A stretch of 45,990 nt of DNA from Sagittula salina (GTDB taxonomy: Bacteria > Pseudomonadota > Alphaproteobacteria > Rhodobacterales > Rhodobacteraceae): assembly GCF_017813235.1 (NCBI RefSeq), contig NZ_JAGISH010000022.1:1-45990 (forward strand), read 5' to 3'. Under the pieces are notes generated by a model, which was not told the origin of the DNA, did no database searches, and saw only the letters and a list, made by a program, of their open reading frames with translations. The position numbers were made by a program, and so were the translations under genes. Shown here piece by piece: positions 8,579 to 17,615 of this stretch (positions within the stretch are counted from its first letter, which is position 1; each line of letters opens with the position of its first letter).

Positions 8579-9403
8579 ATGTTTCATCATTCAAGCAAGC
8601 TGCAATACAAGGTTCGCGTCGACACCCCGGATCCCCAGTTCGCGAAATACCTGCAGCAGGCCATCGGCGGCGTCGAAGGCGAAATTCGTGTCGCCATGCA
8701 GTACTTCTTTCAGGCAATGGGGGCGCGCGGCGATGACAAGTACCGCGACATGCTCATGATGACAGCAACCGAAGAGCTGTCGCACATCGAGTTTCTTGGC
8801 CACGCCGTGGCGCTGAACCTCGAAGGCGCGCCGCTCACCGTTCAGGAAGAGGCCGCGAAGGATCCGGTCGTCAACGCGATCATGGGCGGCGCCAACCCGC
8901 GCCACATCCTGTCTTCCGGGCTTTCGGCCATGCCGGTGAATGCCAATGGCGTGCCCTTCGACATGAGTCACGTCTATGCCACCGGGAACCTTGGTGCCGA
9001 CATGCTGGCAAATGCCATGGCCGAAAGCGGTGGGCGTGTTCTGGCATCGCGGCTTTACAACATGACGGACGATGCAGGCATGAAGGACATGCTCTCGTTC
9101 CTCATCGCACGCGATACCATGCACCAGCAGCAATGGATGGCGGTGATCGAGGAACTCGGCGGCATGGAAAAGCAGTTGCCCATCCCGAACTCCACGCCGG
9201 AAGAACACGAGGCGACAGAACACTCCTACTACTTCCTGAACACCTCGCTGGACGAACCTACTCCCGAAGGCCGCTGGACCGCTGGTCCCTCCCTCGACGG
9301 GCGCGGCGAATTCAGCAAGCGCGACAAGCCGGAACCGTTGGGTCAGAAGCCCAGCCTCGGCAAGGCGCGGCCAAATTCCGGCACCCAGAACGAACAGCAG
9401 TAA
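8579..9403 (+). CDS. Manganese catalase
   Basis: A 274-residue non-haem catalase that splits hydrogen peroxide to water and oxygen at a dimanganese centre. The ligands are visible: Glu35 (GVEGEIRVAMQYF), Glu66 and His69 (ATEELSHIEF), a later Glu in NAMAESGGRVLASRLY, and His in ARDTMHQQQWMAV. The first three have the same numbers as in the Lactobacillus plantarum enzyme. The C-terminal tail (about 215-274) is polar and Pro/Gly-rich, as in the family. The open frame runs 103 codons upstream, but ATG 8579 has AAGGAG upstream and begins the conserved MFHHSSKLQY start. The ferritin-like gene follows 27 bases later, so they form an operon. The upstream promoter-like site points to general stress control. 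Confidence 0.95.
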   Translation: MFHHSSKLQYKVRVDTPDPQFAKYLQQAIGGVEGEIRVAMQYFFQAMGARGDDKYRDMLMMTATEELSHIEFLGHAVALNLEGAPLTVQEEAAKDPVVNAIMGGANPRHILSSGLSAMPVNANGVPFDMSHVYATGNLGADMLANAMAESGGRVLASRLYNMTDDAGMKDMLSFLIARDTMHQQQWMAVIEELGGMEKQLPIPNSTPEEHEATEHSYYFLNTSLDEPTPEGRWTAGPSLDGRGEFSKRDKPEPLGQKPSLGKARPNSGTQNEQQ

Positions 9404-9430
9404 CCCCCTCGATCCAGAAGGAGACCAACC

Positions 9431-9874
9431 ATGGTGACCACAGTTGGAACGGAAAACCAGCAATCTGACCTGCTGCGCAACCTTATGCTGCTCGAACGCG
9501 ATGCCATCGCGGCTTATGACAGCACGCTCGAAAAGATCGACAACCCGGATCACCGGGCGAGGATCGAGGAATTCCGTCGCGATCACGACGATCACATCCG
9601 CGCCCTGAGCGAGTTGGGCCGGAGCATCGGTGTGCCTCTCCCGGAGGAAGGCGACATCAAGGAATGGCTGACGACCGGCAAGGTCGCCCTGGCCAATCTG
9701 TTCGGTGACGACGCCGTGATCGGGGCAATGAAGACCAACGAGGACGACACCGTTTCCGCCTACGAAAATGCGTTGTCAAACGCGGTGATCGACGCCACCT
9801 GGCGTCCGGTTCTCGAAAAGGGTCTGGCGGATGAACGCCGCCACCGCGCCTGGATGGAGCAGGCCGCCGCCTGA
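9431..9874 (+). CDS. Ferritin-like four-helix protein (DUF2383-type)
   Basis: A 147-residue, helix-rich protein. LMLLERDAIAAYDSTLEKIDNPDHRARIEEFRRDHDDHIRALSELG and DDTVSAYENALSN with DERRHRAWMEQA carry the E...ExxH-like pairs expected in a ferritin-like bundle, and the length fits the DUF2383/PA2169 group. It may bind a di-metal site or simply be a stress-induced protein; its biochemical role in this family is unsettled. ATG 9431 has AAGGAG nine bases upstream. It is cotranscribed with the manganese catalase (27-base gap) and a terminator lies 33 bases after its stop, which closes the two-gene operon. Confidence 0.78.
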   Translation: MVTTVGTENQQSDLLRNLMLLERDAIAAYDSTLEKIDNPDHRARIEEFRRDHDDHIRALSELGRSIGVPLPEEGDIKEWLTTGKVALANLFGDDAVIGAMKTNEDDTVSAYENALSNAVIDATWRPVLEKGLADERRHRAWMEQAAA

Positions 9875-9907
9875 GGCTGAAACAGGACCGGGTTCATCCC
9901 GGTCGCG

Positions 9908-9934
9908 GACCGGCGCAGGGTGCGCCGGTCTTTT
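9908..9934 (+). terminator. Strong intrinsic terminator after the catalase operon
   Basis: A perfect 10-bp stem (9908-9917 with 9921-9930), a GGG loop and TTTT at 9931-9934. It stands between the ferritin-like gene and exoD, so exoD should have its own promoter. Confidence 0.85.
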
Positions 9935-9986
9935 CATGCCTGTGGCGGGGACCGATCCTGGCGCTGTCCCCTGGAGGAGCAGAAAG

Positions 9987-10595
9987 ATGCAGAAAGACGG
10001 CGCACTCGGCGACGTCATCGCGGAACTGGAAAAGGCGGCGAAAGAGTCGCGCAATGGCCGTATCGGCGTGGGTCAATTGGTCGACGCGCTCGACCAGCGC
10101 GGCTACGGCGCCGTCCTGGCGGTACTCCCACTGATCGAAATCACCCCCCTCGGAGGCATCCCCGGGGTGCCCACGGCTCTCGCCCTTCTGCTCGCGATCA
10201 TCACAACTCGCTTGCTGATGGGGTACGAGCACTTCTATGCGCCCGACTGGTTACGCCGACGGCAGCTGACGGCGGCAAAAGTGCTGAAGGCCCTGAAATG
10301 GCTGAAACCGATTTCTGCCCGTATCGATGCCACCCTGAACAAGCGCCTGTCACGCTTCGCGGGATCCGCGGGGCGTCGGGCCGCCGGCATCGTGATCCTC
10401 GGCCTGCTGCTCACCGTGCCGCCTCTGGAACTGGTACCTTTCGCGACGACCGGCCCGATGGTGGTCATAGCACTCTTTGGCCTCGGCATGCTCTACCGCG
10501 ACGGACTCGTGATGCTTTCCGGCTTCGCAGGCGCGCTCTTGGCGGTTCTTGGTGGGCTGTGGGGCGCAGGCACGTTCGGGGGCGCAGCGCCCTAG
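9987..10595 (+). CDS. exoD: ExoD family membrane protein
   Basis: A 202-residue inner-membrane protein. The N-terminal ~45 residues are cytosolic (LGDVIAELEKAAKESRNGRIGVGQLVDALDQRGYGAVLAVLPLIEITPLGGIPGVPT matches the ExoD family start), followed by hydrophobic segments near 50-72, 128-150 and 165-198. ExoD of Sinorhizobium affects exopolysaccharide production and alkali tolerance; the molecular activity is not known. ATG 9987 has GGAGGAG upstream. It lies downstream of the terminator at 9908, so it is linked to the stress block only by position. I saw no EcfG-type site in the 50 bases before it. Confidence 0.85.
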   Translation: MQKDGALGDVIAELEKAAKESRNGRIGVGQLVDALDQRGYGAVLAVLPLIEITPLGGIPGVPTALALLLAIITTRLLMGYEHFYAPDWLRRRQLTAAKVLKALKWLKPISARIDATLNKRLSRFAGSAGRRAAGIVILGLLLTVPPLELVPFATTGPMVVIALFGLGMLYRDGLVMLSGFAGALLAVLGGLWGAGTFGGAAP

Positions 10596-11283
10596 CGCGA
10601 CCGTCCGCGCTGGCCCTCTGGATCACGGGCATCCAAAATCACGGGCCAGAAAACGGCCGCCCGCCCTCGGATCAGAGCGGTCGGCCGGCCGTCTTCGGCT
10701 GGATTCCCGCCATGCCGAGATGTTCGACGATCTAGCAGACGATGTCGAAACCGCCCTTTGGCAGTTCGGCGGGGGCAACACCATTTTGGCAAAATGACAC
10801 CCTACCGGCCGTCTCAAGAACACCACCGCGTAGTCTCGCCAATGCATCCCAATTTGGACACGGCGTCGGTCAACGGCAGAATGTTCGGAATCATATCGCG
10901 CCCGGCAGGGGCAGCGCCCCGCCCTCGGCGCTGCAATGCAACCGATCGGCCAGCGGTTCTCCCCACCGGTCACTTATTTATTGGTCAACAGGTCAGAGAA
11001 ATCACCAGCAATGGCATTTGAACCTTGCCGGAAGCGATTTGGGACGCTCCAGTTAAACTTGGAGGAGAATCGTTTGCCTGCTATTAGCCAGACCCCCTGG
11101 CCCGACGCCGCGCTACGGTGTGTGATCACTTCGTATCCGTCCCTGACGATGCGGCGCCGATGGGCCATCGAATGCGTACATCGGTCACGATGTCGCCGGG
11201 GGCGGCTGCAGCACGGCGGCGCTGCGAGCACGCGGAGGGCAACGCTGAAAGCCCCAAAACAATCAACCAACAGGGAGGAATCC
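10596..11283. other. 688-bp gap before the sugar ABC operon
   Basis: No gene is recognised. Short open frames in several phases have no family signature. A 7-bp hairpin with arms at 10912-10918 and 10927-10933 and a 6-4-6 palindrome (ACATCG/CGATGT, 11178-11193) are present. The latter lies about 90 bases before the substrate-binding protein gene and could be an operator, but this is weak. The stretch may hold the operon's promoter or the wreckage of a lost regulator gene. Confidence 0.35.
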
Positions 11284-12633
11284 ATGACACGCTTCAAGAG
11301 AGGCATGTGGTCGGGTGCGGCCATGGCGCTCGTGCTGAGCGCCACCACCGCAGGGGCCGACACCATCCGGTTCTGGACCACCGAGGAACAACCCGAACGG
11401 CTGGCCAAGCAACAGGCCATGGCGGAGGAATTCGCCAAGGCCACCGGCAATGCAGTCGAGGTCATCCCCGTCACCGAAAGCGATCTCGGGACCCGTGCGA
11501 CCGCCGCCTTTGCGGCGGGCGACCTACCGGACGTGATCTATCACACGTTGCAATACGCCCTGCCGTGGGCGGAGGCGGGCATTCTCGATACAGACGCCGC
11601 GACCGACGTGGTGGAGAACCTCGGTGCCGATACCTTCGCTCCGGGCGCGCTGGCGATGGTGGCGGTGGATGGCGGACAGGCCTCCGTCCCGGTTGACGGC
11701 TGGACGCAGATGATCATCTACCGCAAGGACCTGTTCGAGGAGAATGGTCTGGAGGCTCCGACAACCTACGGCGCGGTCGAAACGGCCATCGACGCGTTGC
11801 ACAACCCGCCGAAGATGTTCGGCTTCGTCGCCGCCACCAAGGTGGACGAGAACTTTATGAGCCAGGTGCTGGAGCACGTCTTTCTGGCCAACGGTGTGAC
11901 CCCGGTCGGCGACGCCGGGTTCGCGCCGCTCGATGAGGCGAAGACCATCGAGGTGCTGGAGTTCTACAAGAAACTGGCCGCGGCCTCGCCGCCGGGTGAC
12001 CTCTATTGGGACCAGTCGCGTTCGCTGTATTTCTCCGGCAACGCCGCGATGATCATCTGGTCGCCCTTCATCCTCGACGAACTCGCTGGCCTGCGGGACA
12101 GTGCACCGCCCACGATCAACGACGATCCCGCTTCCCCCGAACTGGCGTCGAAGACCGGGATCGTGACGACCTTTGCCGGCCCCTCGAACCCCGATGGCGC
12201 GGCCTGGGGCGACCTGCGCTACTTCGGCATCACCTCCGACGCCGACACCGACGTGGCGATGGAGTTCGTCGAATTCTCCATGGGCGAAGGCTACATGGAC
12301 ACGCTGTCCATCGCACCCGAAGGCAAGTTTCCGGTTCGTCGCGGGACCGCTGACACCCCCAACGAATTCGTCGAAGCCTGGGCCACCCTTCCCGTCGGCG
12401 TGGACCGCAAGGCACCGCTGGGCGACTTGTATGCGCAGGACATGATCGACGAGATCGTCGGTGGCCTCGACACCGCGCAGCGCTGGGGCGTGGAGGAAGG
12501 CCAGCTGGCGCTGGCCTCCAAGATGATCAACAGCCAGGTCATCAATCGCGTAGTGCGGGAGTACATCGACGGCACCATAGACGCCCCTGCCGCCGTGGCG
12601 AAGATGAACGACGAGCTGAGCAAGATCGAGTGA
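11284..12633 (+). CDS. Sugar ABC transporter substrate-binding protein
   Basis: A 449-residue periplasmic binding protein of the CUT1 family. A signal peptide is clear: MTRFKRG, a hydrophobic core, then a TTAGA-D cleavage site around residue 25. The mature protein begins DTIRFWTTEEQPERLAKQQAMAEEFAKATGNAVEVIPVTE, and DLPDVIYH is the usual early ligand-site region of group 1 binding proteins. The frame is open about 116 codons further upstream, but ATG 11284 has AGGGAGG and starts the signal peptide. It leads an operon with two permeases, a GH63-like glycosidase and the ATPase, so the ligand is probably a small glycoside such as glucosyl- or mannosyl-glycerate or glucosylglycerol. The ligand is inferred from that neighbour, not from the protein. 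Confidence 0.9.
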   Translation: MTRFKRGMWSGAAMALVLSATTAGADTIRFWTTEEQPERLAKQQAMAEEFAKATGNAVEVIPVTESDLGTRATAAFAAGDLPDVIYHTLQYALPWAEAGILDTDAATDVVENLGADTFAPGALAMVAVDGGQASVPVDGWTQMIIYRKDLFEENGLEAPTTYGAVETAIDALHNPPKMFGFVAATKVDENFMSQVLEHVFLANGVTPVGDAGFAPLDEAKTIEVLEFYKKLAAASPPGDLYWDQSRSLYFSGNAAMIIWSPFILDELAGLRDSAPPTINDDPASPELASKTGIVTTFAGPSNPDGAAWGDLRYFGITSDADTDVAMEFVEFSMGEGYMDTLSIAPEGKFPVRRGTADTPNEFVEAWATLPVGVDRKAPLGDLYAQDMIDEIVGGLDTAQRWGVEEGQLALASKMINSQVINRVVREYIDGTIDAPAAVAKMNDELSKIE

Positions 12634-12693
12634 TCGCGCCCGGCGGGGCGGGCCTTCACTGGCCCGCCTCCCCTCAGTAGCCGGGGCGATACC

Positions 12694-13998
12694 ATGCCTG
12701 ACCACACCAGACCCGCAGGCCCCACGACTGGCCCCACGACTGGCCCAACGACTGGCCCCACGACTGGCCCACCCGCCGCGACCGGCCCGTTGGCGCGTCG
12801 GGAGGCACGTCTGGCCTGGTCGCTGCTTGCGCCGACGCTATTCGCCGTCGCCGCCGTTGTGATCCTGCCGCTGCTTGCGGTGTTCTGGATCAGCGTCAAA
12901 CCGGTCCAGCTTGCCGATCTGCGCGCCCCCGCCCCGGTTGCGCGAGAGGACTTGCGTGGGCGTCCCGAAGCGGCCGGTGACGAGGCTACCCTGCGCTATC
13001 GCCTGCGCAACTCCAGCCAGGACCAGACGATCAGCCGCGTGGCCCTGACGGACATCTGGACCGATGGGTTGACGGCAAGGGAGATCGACCCTCGCTGCAC
13101 GCTTGAGGGTTCACACTTCCGCTGCAATTTCGGCGATTGGGAGGGCGGCTATCGGGAAACGCTGGAGATTCCCGTGATCGTGGACCAAGCCTATTTCGAC
13201 AACGGTACGGACGTGGACGCCACCGCCGTCATCCTTACCGGCGACGCACAATCGGTCTTGACCTCGAACGACTTCACCCTCGGCAATTTCAGGGCGATCT
13301 TCGACGGCGGCGAGTTCTGGAGCGTCCTGGGTGTGACGCTCTTTTACACCGTGTTCGGCACTATCGGTACACTGGTCGCAGGGCTCTTCGCCGCCTTGCT
13401 GCTGAACCACTCATTCCGCGGGCAGGGCATCCTGCGCGGGCTCTACCTGTTTCCCTATGTGGCGCCGGTCATCGCCGTGGCCTTTGCGTGGCTGCTGCTG
13501 CTCGACCCGTTCTCGGGGTCGTTGAACGCGCTCCTGGTGCAGATGGGCGTGACCGGCGCGCCAATCAATTTCTTCGGCCAGAAGCCGCTAGCGCTTGTCA
13601 CGGTGACCGCCTTCGAAATCTGGCGCTATTTTCCGCTGTCATTCCTTTTCATCCTCGCCCGGATGCAGTCGATCGACACCGACATGTACGAAGCCGCCGA
13701 GATGGACGGCGCCTCGCCATTCCAGAAGTTCTGGTATCTCAGTCTGCCGATGCTGCTGGGCATTCTGTCGGTGCTGTTCCTGCTGCGCTTCATCTGGACC
13801 TTCAACAAGTTCGACGACATCTTCCTGCTGACGGGAGGCAACGCGGGGACGCGGACGCTGACGGTGAACGTCTACGAACAGTCCTTTGCATTGTCGAACA
13901 TCGGCGCGGGCGCAGCGGTGGCAGTGGTGATCTTCGGCTGCCTGCTGTTGTTCTCCGTCTTCTTCTTCAAGTTCATCAGCCGGGAGGAGGGCCTGTGA
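12694..13998 (+). CDS. Sugar ABC transporter permease with large periplasmic insert
   Basis: A 434-residue inner-membrane subunit, longer than the ~300 residues usual for CUT1 permeases. The first 30 residues hold a GPTT tandem repeat. TM1 follows (about 45-70), then a ~115-residue non-membrane insert (about 72-190; LRNSSQDQTISRVALTDIWTDGLTAREIDPRCTLEGSHFRCNFGDWEGGY) facing the periplasm, comparable in position to the MalF P2 domain. The remaining TMs carry the EAA loop (EAAEMDGASPFQKFWYLSLPML, Glu ~333) that docks the ATPase. The insert could contact the binding protein and contains two Cys that may form a disulfide. The gene starts 60 bases after the binding-protein gene. ATG 12694 has GGGG-type purines upstream only; the start is moderately secure. 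Confidence 0.88.
   Translation: MPDHTRPAGPTTGPTTGPTTGPTTGPPAATGPLARREARLAWSLLAPTLFAVAAVVILPLLAVFWISVKPVQLADLRAPAPVAREDLRGRPEAAGDEATLRYRLRNSSQDQTISRVALTDIWTDGLTAREIDPRCTLEGSHFRCNFGDWEGGYRETLEIPVIVDQAYFDNGTDVDATAVILTGDAQSVLTSNDFTLGNFRAIFDGGEFWSVLGVTLFYTVFGTIGTLVAGLFAALLLNHSFRGQGILRGLYLFPYVAPVIAVAFAWLLLLDPFSGSLNALLVQMGVTGAPINFFGQKPLALVTVTAFEIWRYFPLSFLFILARMQSIDTDMYEAAEMDGASPFQKFWYLSLPMLLGILSVLFLLRFIWTFNKFDDIFLLTGGNAGTRTLTVNVYEQSFALSNIGAGAAVAVVIFGCLLLFSVFFFKFISREEGL
12719..12771 (+). repeat. 12-bp tandem repeat, four copies, encoding Gly-Pro-Thr-Thr
   Basis: Four near-identical copies of ggccccacgact; the third differs by one base. They lie within the first 26 codons of the permease gene and encode GPTT four times. 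Copy number changes would lengthen the cytosolic N-terminus without shifting the frame. Compare the repeats at 22384 and 27090. Confidence 0.9.
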
Positions 13999-15209
13999 AA
14001 GTGCTGCGCCACGGATACGTCACCGCGCCAGTCCTTGGCGCGCTCTGGATGATCATCGTCGCCACGACCGTTTCGGTCGCCATGTCCTTTGCTACCGGGG
14101 CGGCCTTCCGGCCCTCGGTGATCGGGGCGCTTCTTCTGGGCGCACTCCTTGGCGTCGCAGCGCTGCACCTGCAATCGCTTCGGACCACCCCGGCGCTTGG
14201 TGTGGTGGCGACGGGGGTGCTGCTTGCGATGGGTGTCGGGCCAGCGGTCACGGGAATCGGCGTTTCTTTCCTGTCGCTGGCACTGACAGCGCTGGCAATC
14301 GGGATCGGCTTCGGGTGGCCGCTGGCGCGCTTCGTGCAGGACATGCCCACGGGGCACCTCACCCGCCACGAGTTCGAGGGCGCGCTGATCCAGTTTCTCA
14401 TGGCGACCGGCTATATCGTCTTCACCGCCATCGTCGTCATTCCCTTCTACGTCATGGTGATGACCTCGCTGAAGAACCAGGCCGAGTTGATTCAAAACCC
14501 GCTGGATTTCTCCATCGACCTCAGTCAGGGTTGGGGGCTTTTCCGTTCCTACATCGAGCTGATCCGCGACTTTCGCTTTGGCGAATACCTCTGGACCTCC
14601 TTTTATATCTCCGTGCTGACGGTGCTCATCACGCTAGCCTTCGCCATCCCCGGCGCCTACGCCGTGGCACGGCTGAGGTTCCGCGGGCGGGCGCTGTTCT
14701 CGCGATCGATTCTGCTGATCTACATGGTGCCGATGATCGTTCTCGCCCTGCCGATCTACATCGCCTTCTCCATGACCGGCTTGCGAAATTCCATCGCCGG
14801 GATCGTGATGATCTACCCGGTTACGACCATTCCCGTCGCCCTTTACATGCTGCAGGGATACTTTCGCGGGCTGCCCGCCGAGATCGAGGAAGCTGGGCTG
14901 ATGGACGGGCTCACGCGCCTGCAGGTGATCTGGAAGATCACCATGCCCCTATCGCTTCCCGCGCTGGCCTCCGTGTCTCTCTACGTCTTCATGATCGCCT
15001 GGAACGAGTTCCTGCTGGCCTTCATGCTGCTTGACGACCCGTCAAAGTTCACCCTGACACGCGGCATCGCCTCGCTGAACTCCTCCGAAATCCCGCGCCA
15101 GCACCTGATGGCCGGCTCGGTCATCGCCACGCTGCCGATCATGGCGATCTTCCTCGGGCTGGAGCGGTTTATGACAAAGGGCCTGACGGCTGGCAGCGTG
15201 AAAGGCTGA
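13995..15209 (+). CDS. Sugar ABC transporter permease (second subunit)
   Basis: A 404-residue inner-membrane subunit. The first ~130 residues form extra hydrophobic segments (LGALWMIIVATTVSVAMSF, VIGALLLGALLGVAAL, TGVLLAMGVGPAVTGIGVSFLSLALTALAIGIGFGWPLARF) not found in the usual ~280-residue CUT1 permease. The core follows from ATGYIVFTAIVVIPFYVMVMTSLKNQAELI, with the EAA loop at EIEEAGLMDGLTRLQVIWKITMPLSLPAL. The start is GTG 13995, which overlaps the stop of the first permease (GTGA) and has GGGAGGAGGG just upstream; this coupling should keep the two permeases in balance. Longer open frames upstream are shadows of the first permease. Confidence 0.9.
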   Translation: MKVLRHGYVTAPVLGALWMIIVATTVSVAMSFATGAAFRPSVIGALLLGALLGVAALHLQSLRTTPALGVVATGVLLAMGVGPAVTGIGVSFLSLALTALAIGIGFGWPLARFVQDMPTGHLTRHEFEGALIQFLMATGYIVFTAIVVIPFYVMVMTSLKNQAELIQNPLDFSIDLSQGWGLFRSYIELIRDFRFGEYLWTSFYISVLTVLITLAFAIPGAYAVARLRFRGRALFSRSILLIYMVPMIVLALPIYIAFSMTGLRNSIAGIVMIYPVTTIPVALYMLQGYFRGLPAEIEEAGLMDGLTRLQVIWKITMPLSLPALASVSLYVFMIAWNEFLLAFMLLDDPSKFTLTRGIASLNSSEIPRQHLMAGSVIATLPIMAIFLGLERFMTKGLTAGSVKG

Positions 15210-15297
15210 AGAATGGGACAAAAAGCAATTGAAAGGCTCCGAATTCGACCTGTAGCCGCGCCACTGGCGCCTCATCCCCACGGAATTACCGGTTTGA

Positions 15298-16611
15298 ATG
15301 ACGAATGCGTCGGGAAAACGCCCGGCGCCGGGGGGGCGTGGCCAAATGCCTGATCTCGATACCAGGGCCCGCGCCATTCTGGCGCGCAACGACCGTGGCG
15401 GCTACACCGTGCCGACTGCGGGACTCTATCCCTACCAGTGGAACTGGGACAGCGTCTTTGCCGCCATGGGTTTTGCCGAACACGACCTTCCGCGCGCCTG
15501 GGCGGAGATCGAAACGCTTTTCTCCGGCCAATGGGCAAATGGCATGGTGCCGCACATCCTGTTCCACAAGGTAGATCCCTCGTACTTCCCCGGACCGGAC
15601 GTCTGGGGCGGCACCGGCCCTCTGCCCTCCTCGGGGATCTCGCAACCGCCCATCGCCGCCACCTTCATCCGTGCGCTGTACGAGCGCGACCGCCCCGCCG
15701 GTGAGGCCCACGTTCGCGCGCTGGTTCCGAAACTGTGCGACTGGCACCGATGGTTCTTTGACTGGCGCGGCGAGGATGGCGCGATCTGTGTCAGCCACCC
15801 CTGGGAAACGGGCCGCGACAACACGCCGGACTGGGACGCGCCATTCGCCGCGATCCAACCGGAGGGGATAGACGACTACGCCCGGCGCGACACCTCCCAT
15901 GTGGCAGAGGACGAACGCCCCCGCTCCTACGATTACGACCGCTATCTCTACCTCGTGAAGATCGGGCGGGAGAGCCGTTGGGACGAGGCGCATATCAAAT
16001 CCGCCTCCCCCTTCCGCGTCGCGGACCCGACCATGACTTTCACGCTGTTGCGCGCCAACCGCGATCTGCTGGCGCTTTGCCAGGCGATGGGAGAACCGAA
16101 CTGCGAAATCGAAAGCTGGATCACAGCCCTCGCTGCGGGATCGGAGCATCTATGGAACCCGGATATCGGCTCCTACGACTGTCTCGACATCCGAACGGGG
16201 CGTCATTCCGGGGTGATCTCCAACGCCTCGCACCTCGCGTGGTACGCGGGGGTCGGCGGCGACCGGATGCTCGGGCATTACGACCGGATCATGGGTGCCG
16301 TGCGCTTCGGCATGCCCTCTACCGACCCCGGGCACCACGCCTATGAACCCCGCCGCTACTGGCGTGGACCGGTCTGGGCAATGATGAACTGGCTCATCGC
16401 CATCGGGCTGGCCGAAGCCGGCCACGCCGCCCGCGCCGAGGCGCTGCGCCGCAACACCGCCGATGTCATCGCGACCGGCGGCTTCGCCGAATATTTCGAC
16501 CCGCGCGATGGCAGCCCGGCAGGCGGGCGCGATTTCACATGGACCGCCGCCACCTGGCTGGCCTGGGCCTCTCCGACGACGAAAGGGATCACATGTCCAG
16601 CATCGAGTTGA
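15298..16611 (+). CDS. GH63-like glycosidase, probable glucosyl/mannosyl-glycerate hydrolase
   Basis: A 437-residue cytosolic (alpha/alpha)6-barrel glycosidase without signal peptide. GLYPYQWNWDSVFAAMGFAEHDLPRAWAEIETLFSGQWANGMVPHILFH and the later HLAWYAGVG, EPRRYWRGPVWAMMNWLIAIGL are the conserved blocks of the GH63/mannosylglycerate-hydrolase group; WNWDSVF holds the general-acid Asp region and EYFDPRDGSPAGGRDFTWTAA the C-terminal acidic site. It should cleave a glucosyl or mannosyl unit from a small polyol-acid such as glycerate or glycerol. ATG 15298 lacks a good ribosome site; ATG 15346 (MPDLDTRARAIL), preceded by a G-run, is a strong alternative. The 3' end overlaps the ATPase gene by 19 bases, which ties it to the importer. 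Confidence 0.82.
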   Translation: MTNASGKRPAPGGRGQMPDLDTRARAILARNDRGGYTVPTAGLYPYQWNWDSVFAAMGFAEHDLPRAWAEIETLFSGQWANGMVPHILFHKVDPSYFPGPDVWGGTGPLPSSGISQPPIAATFIRALYERDRPAGEAHVRALVPKLCDWHRWFFDWRGEDGAICVSHPWETGRDNTPDWDAPFAAIQPEGIDDYARRDTSHVAEDERPRSYDYDRYLYLVKIGRESRWDEAHIKSASPFRVADPTMTFTLLRANRDLLALCQAMGEPNCEIESWITALAAGSEHLWNPDIGSYDCLDIRTGRHSGVISNASHLAWYAGVGGDRMLGHYDRIMGAVRFGMPSTDPGHHAYEPRRYWRGPVWAMMNWLIAIGLAEAGHAARAEALRRNTADVIATGGFAEYFDPRDGSPAGGRDFTWTAATWLAWASPTTKGITCPASS

Positions 16612-17615
16612 AATCGATCGAGAAGTGGTTCGGTAACGTGCAGGTCATCAAGGGCGTCGATCTGAGGATCGAAGAAGGCGAGTTCATCATTTTCGTCGGC
16701 CCGTCAGGCTGCGGAAAATCGACCCTTCTGCGGATGATCGCCGGCCTCGAGGAGACATCGCGCGGCCAGATCATGATCGACGGCCGCGACGCCACCGCCG
16801 AGGCACCGTCTAAACGCGGCCTGACAATGGTCTTTCAGAGCTACGCGCTTTATCCCCACATGTCGGTGCGCGACAACATGGGTTTTTCGCTGAAGGCCGC
16901 TGGCGCGCCGAAAACCGAGATCGACGAGAAGGTGAACCGGGCCGCCGAGGTTCTGAAACTGGTGCCCTACTTCGACCGGCGCCCGAAGGACCTTTCCGGC
17001 GGGCAGCGCCAGCGGGTGGCCATCGGCCGTTCCATCGTGCGCGACCCGACGGCGTTCCTTTTCGACGAACCGCTGTCGAACCTTGACGCAGCGCTGCGCG
17101 TGGAGATGCGCTACGAAATCGCCAAGCTGCACCATTCGCTCGGGGCCACGATGATCTACGTCACCCACGACCAGGTGGAGGCAATGACCCTCGCGGACCG
17201 GATCGTGGTGCTGGAGGCGGGGCGCATCGCGCAGATCGGCACCCCTAGGGCGCTCTATGAACGGCCCGAGAACCTCTTTGTTGCGCAGTTCATCGGCAGT
17301 CCGAAGATGAACGTGTTCCCGGCCGGCGCCGTCGGGCAGGACGAGGCTGGACGCGGCGCAGCCAGCCTCGGCGCCCGTCCCGAACATATTACGGTGGTCC
17401 CTCACGGCGCGGGCGCGCTTGACGGCGTGGTCGACGTGGTGGAATACCTTGGCGCCGATACCTTCCTCATCGTTGACTGCGGCACAGCGGGCCAGATCAC
17501 GGTGCGCATCAAGGGCGACACAGACCTGGCACCCGGAACGCCGCTCGGCCTTGCCTTCGCAACGGGAAAAATCCACAGGTTCGACGCCAGGGGCCAGGCT
17601 CTGCACAGCATGTAA
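16593..17615 (+). CDS. Sugar ABC transporter ATPase (UgpC/MsmK type)
   Basis: A 340-residue ATP-binding subunit. Walker A is GPSGCGKST (36-44), the Q-loop sits in MVFQSYALYPHMSV, the signature is LSGGQRQR, Walker B is AFLFDEPLSNLD and the switch His is in YVTHDQVEAMT. The C-terminal ~100 residues form the OB-like regulatory domain typical of MalK/UgpC proteins (LGARPEHITVVPHG), here shorter than in MalK (~370). ATG 16593 lies inside the end of the glycosidase gene and has AAAGGGA upstream. Last gene of the importer operon; it energises uptake by the two permeases. Confidence 0.95.
   Translation: MSSIELKSIEKWFGNVQVIKGVDLRIEEGEFIIFVGPSGCGKSTLLRMIAGLEETSRGQIMIDGRDATAEAPSKRGLTMVFQSYALYPHMSVRDNMGFSLKAAGAPKTEIDEKVNRAAEVLKLVPYFDRRPKDLSGGQRQRVAIGRSIVRDPTAFLFDEPLSNLDAALRVEMRYEIAKLHHSLGATMIYVTHDQVEAMTLADRIVVLEAGRIAQIGTPRALYERPENLFVAQFIGSPKMNVFPAGAVGQDEAGRGAASLGARPEHITVVPHGAGALDGVVDVVEYLGADTFLIVDCGTAGQITVRIKGDTDLAPGTPLGLAFATGKIHRFDARGQALHSM

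Noticed and set aside
10936..11283. N-terminal extension of the sugar-binding protein frame
   Set aside because: The signal peptide and AGGGAGG site put the start at 11284; the extension would bury the signal peptide.
12719..12771. Repeat as a phase-variation switch
   Set aside because: The unit is 12 bases, so gain or loss of copies keeps the frame; it could only change tail length.
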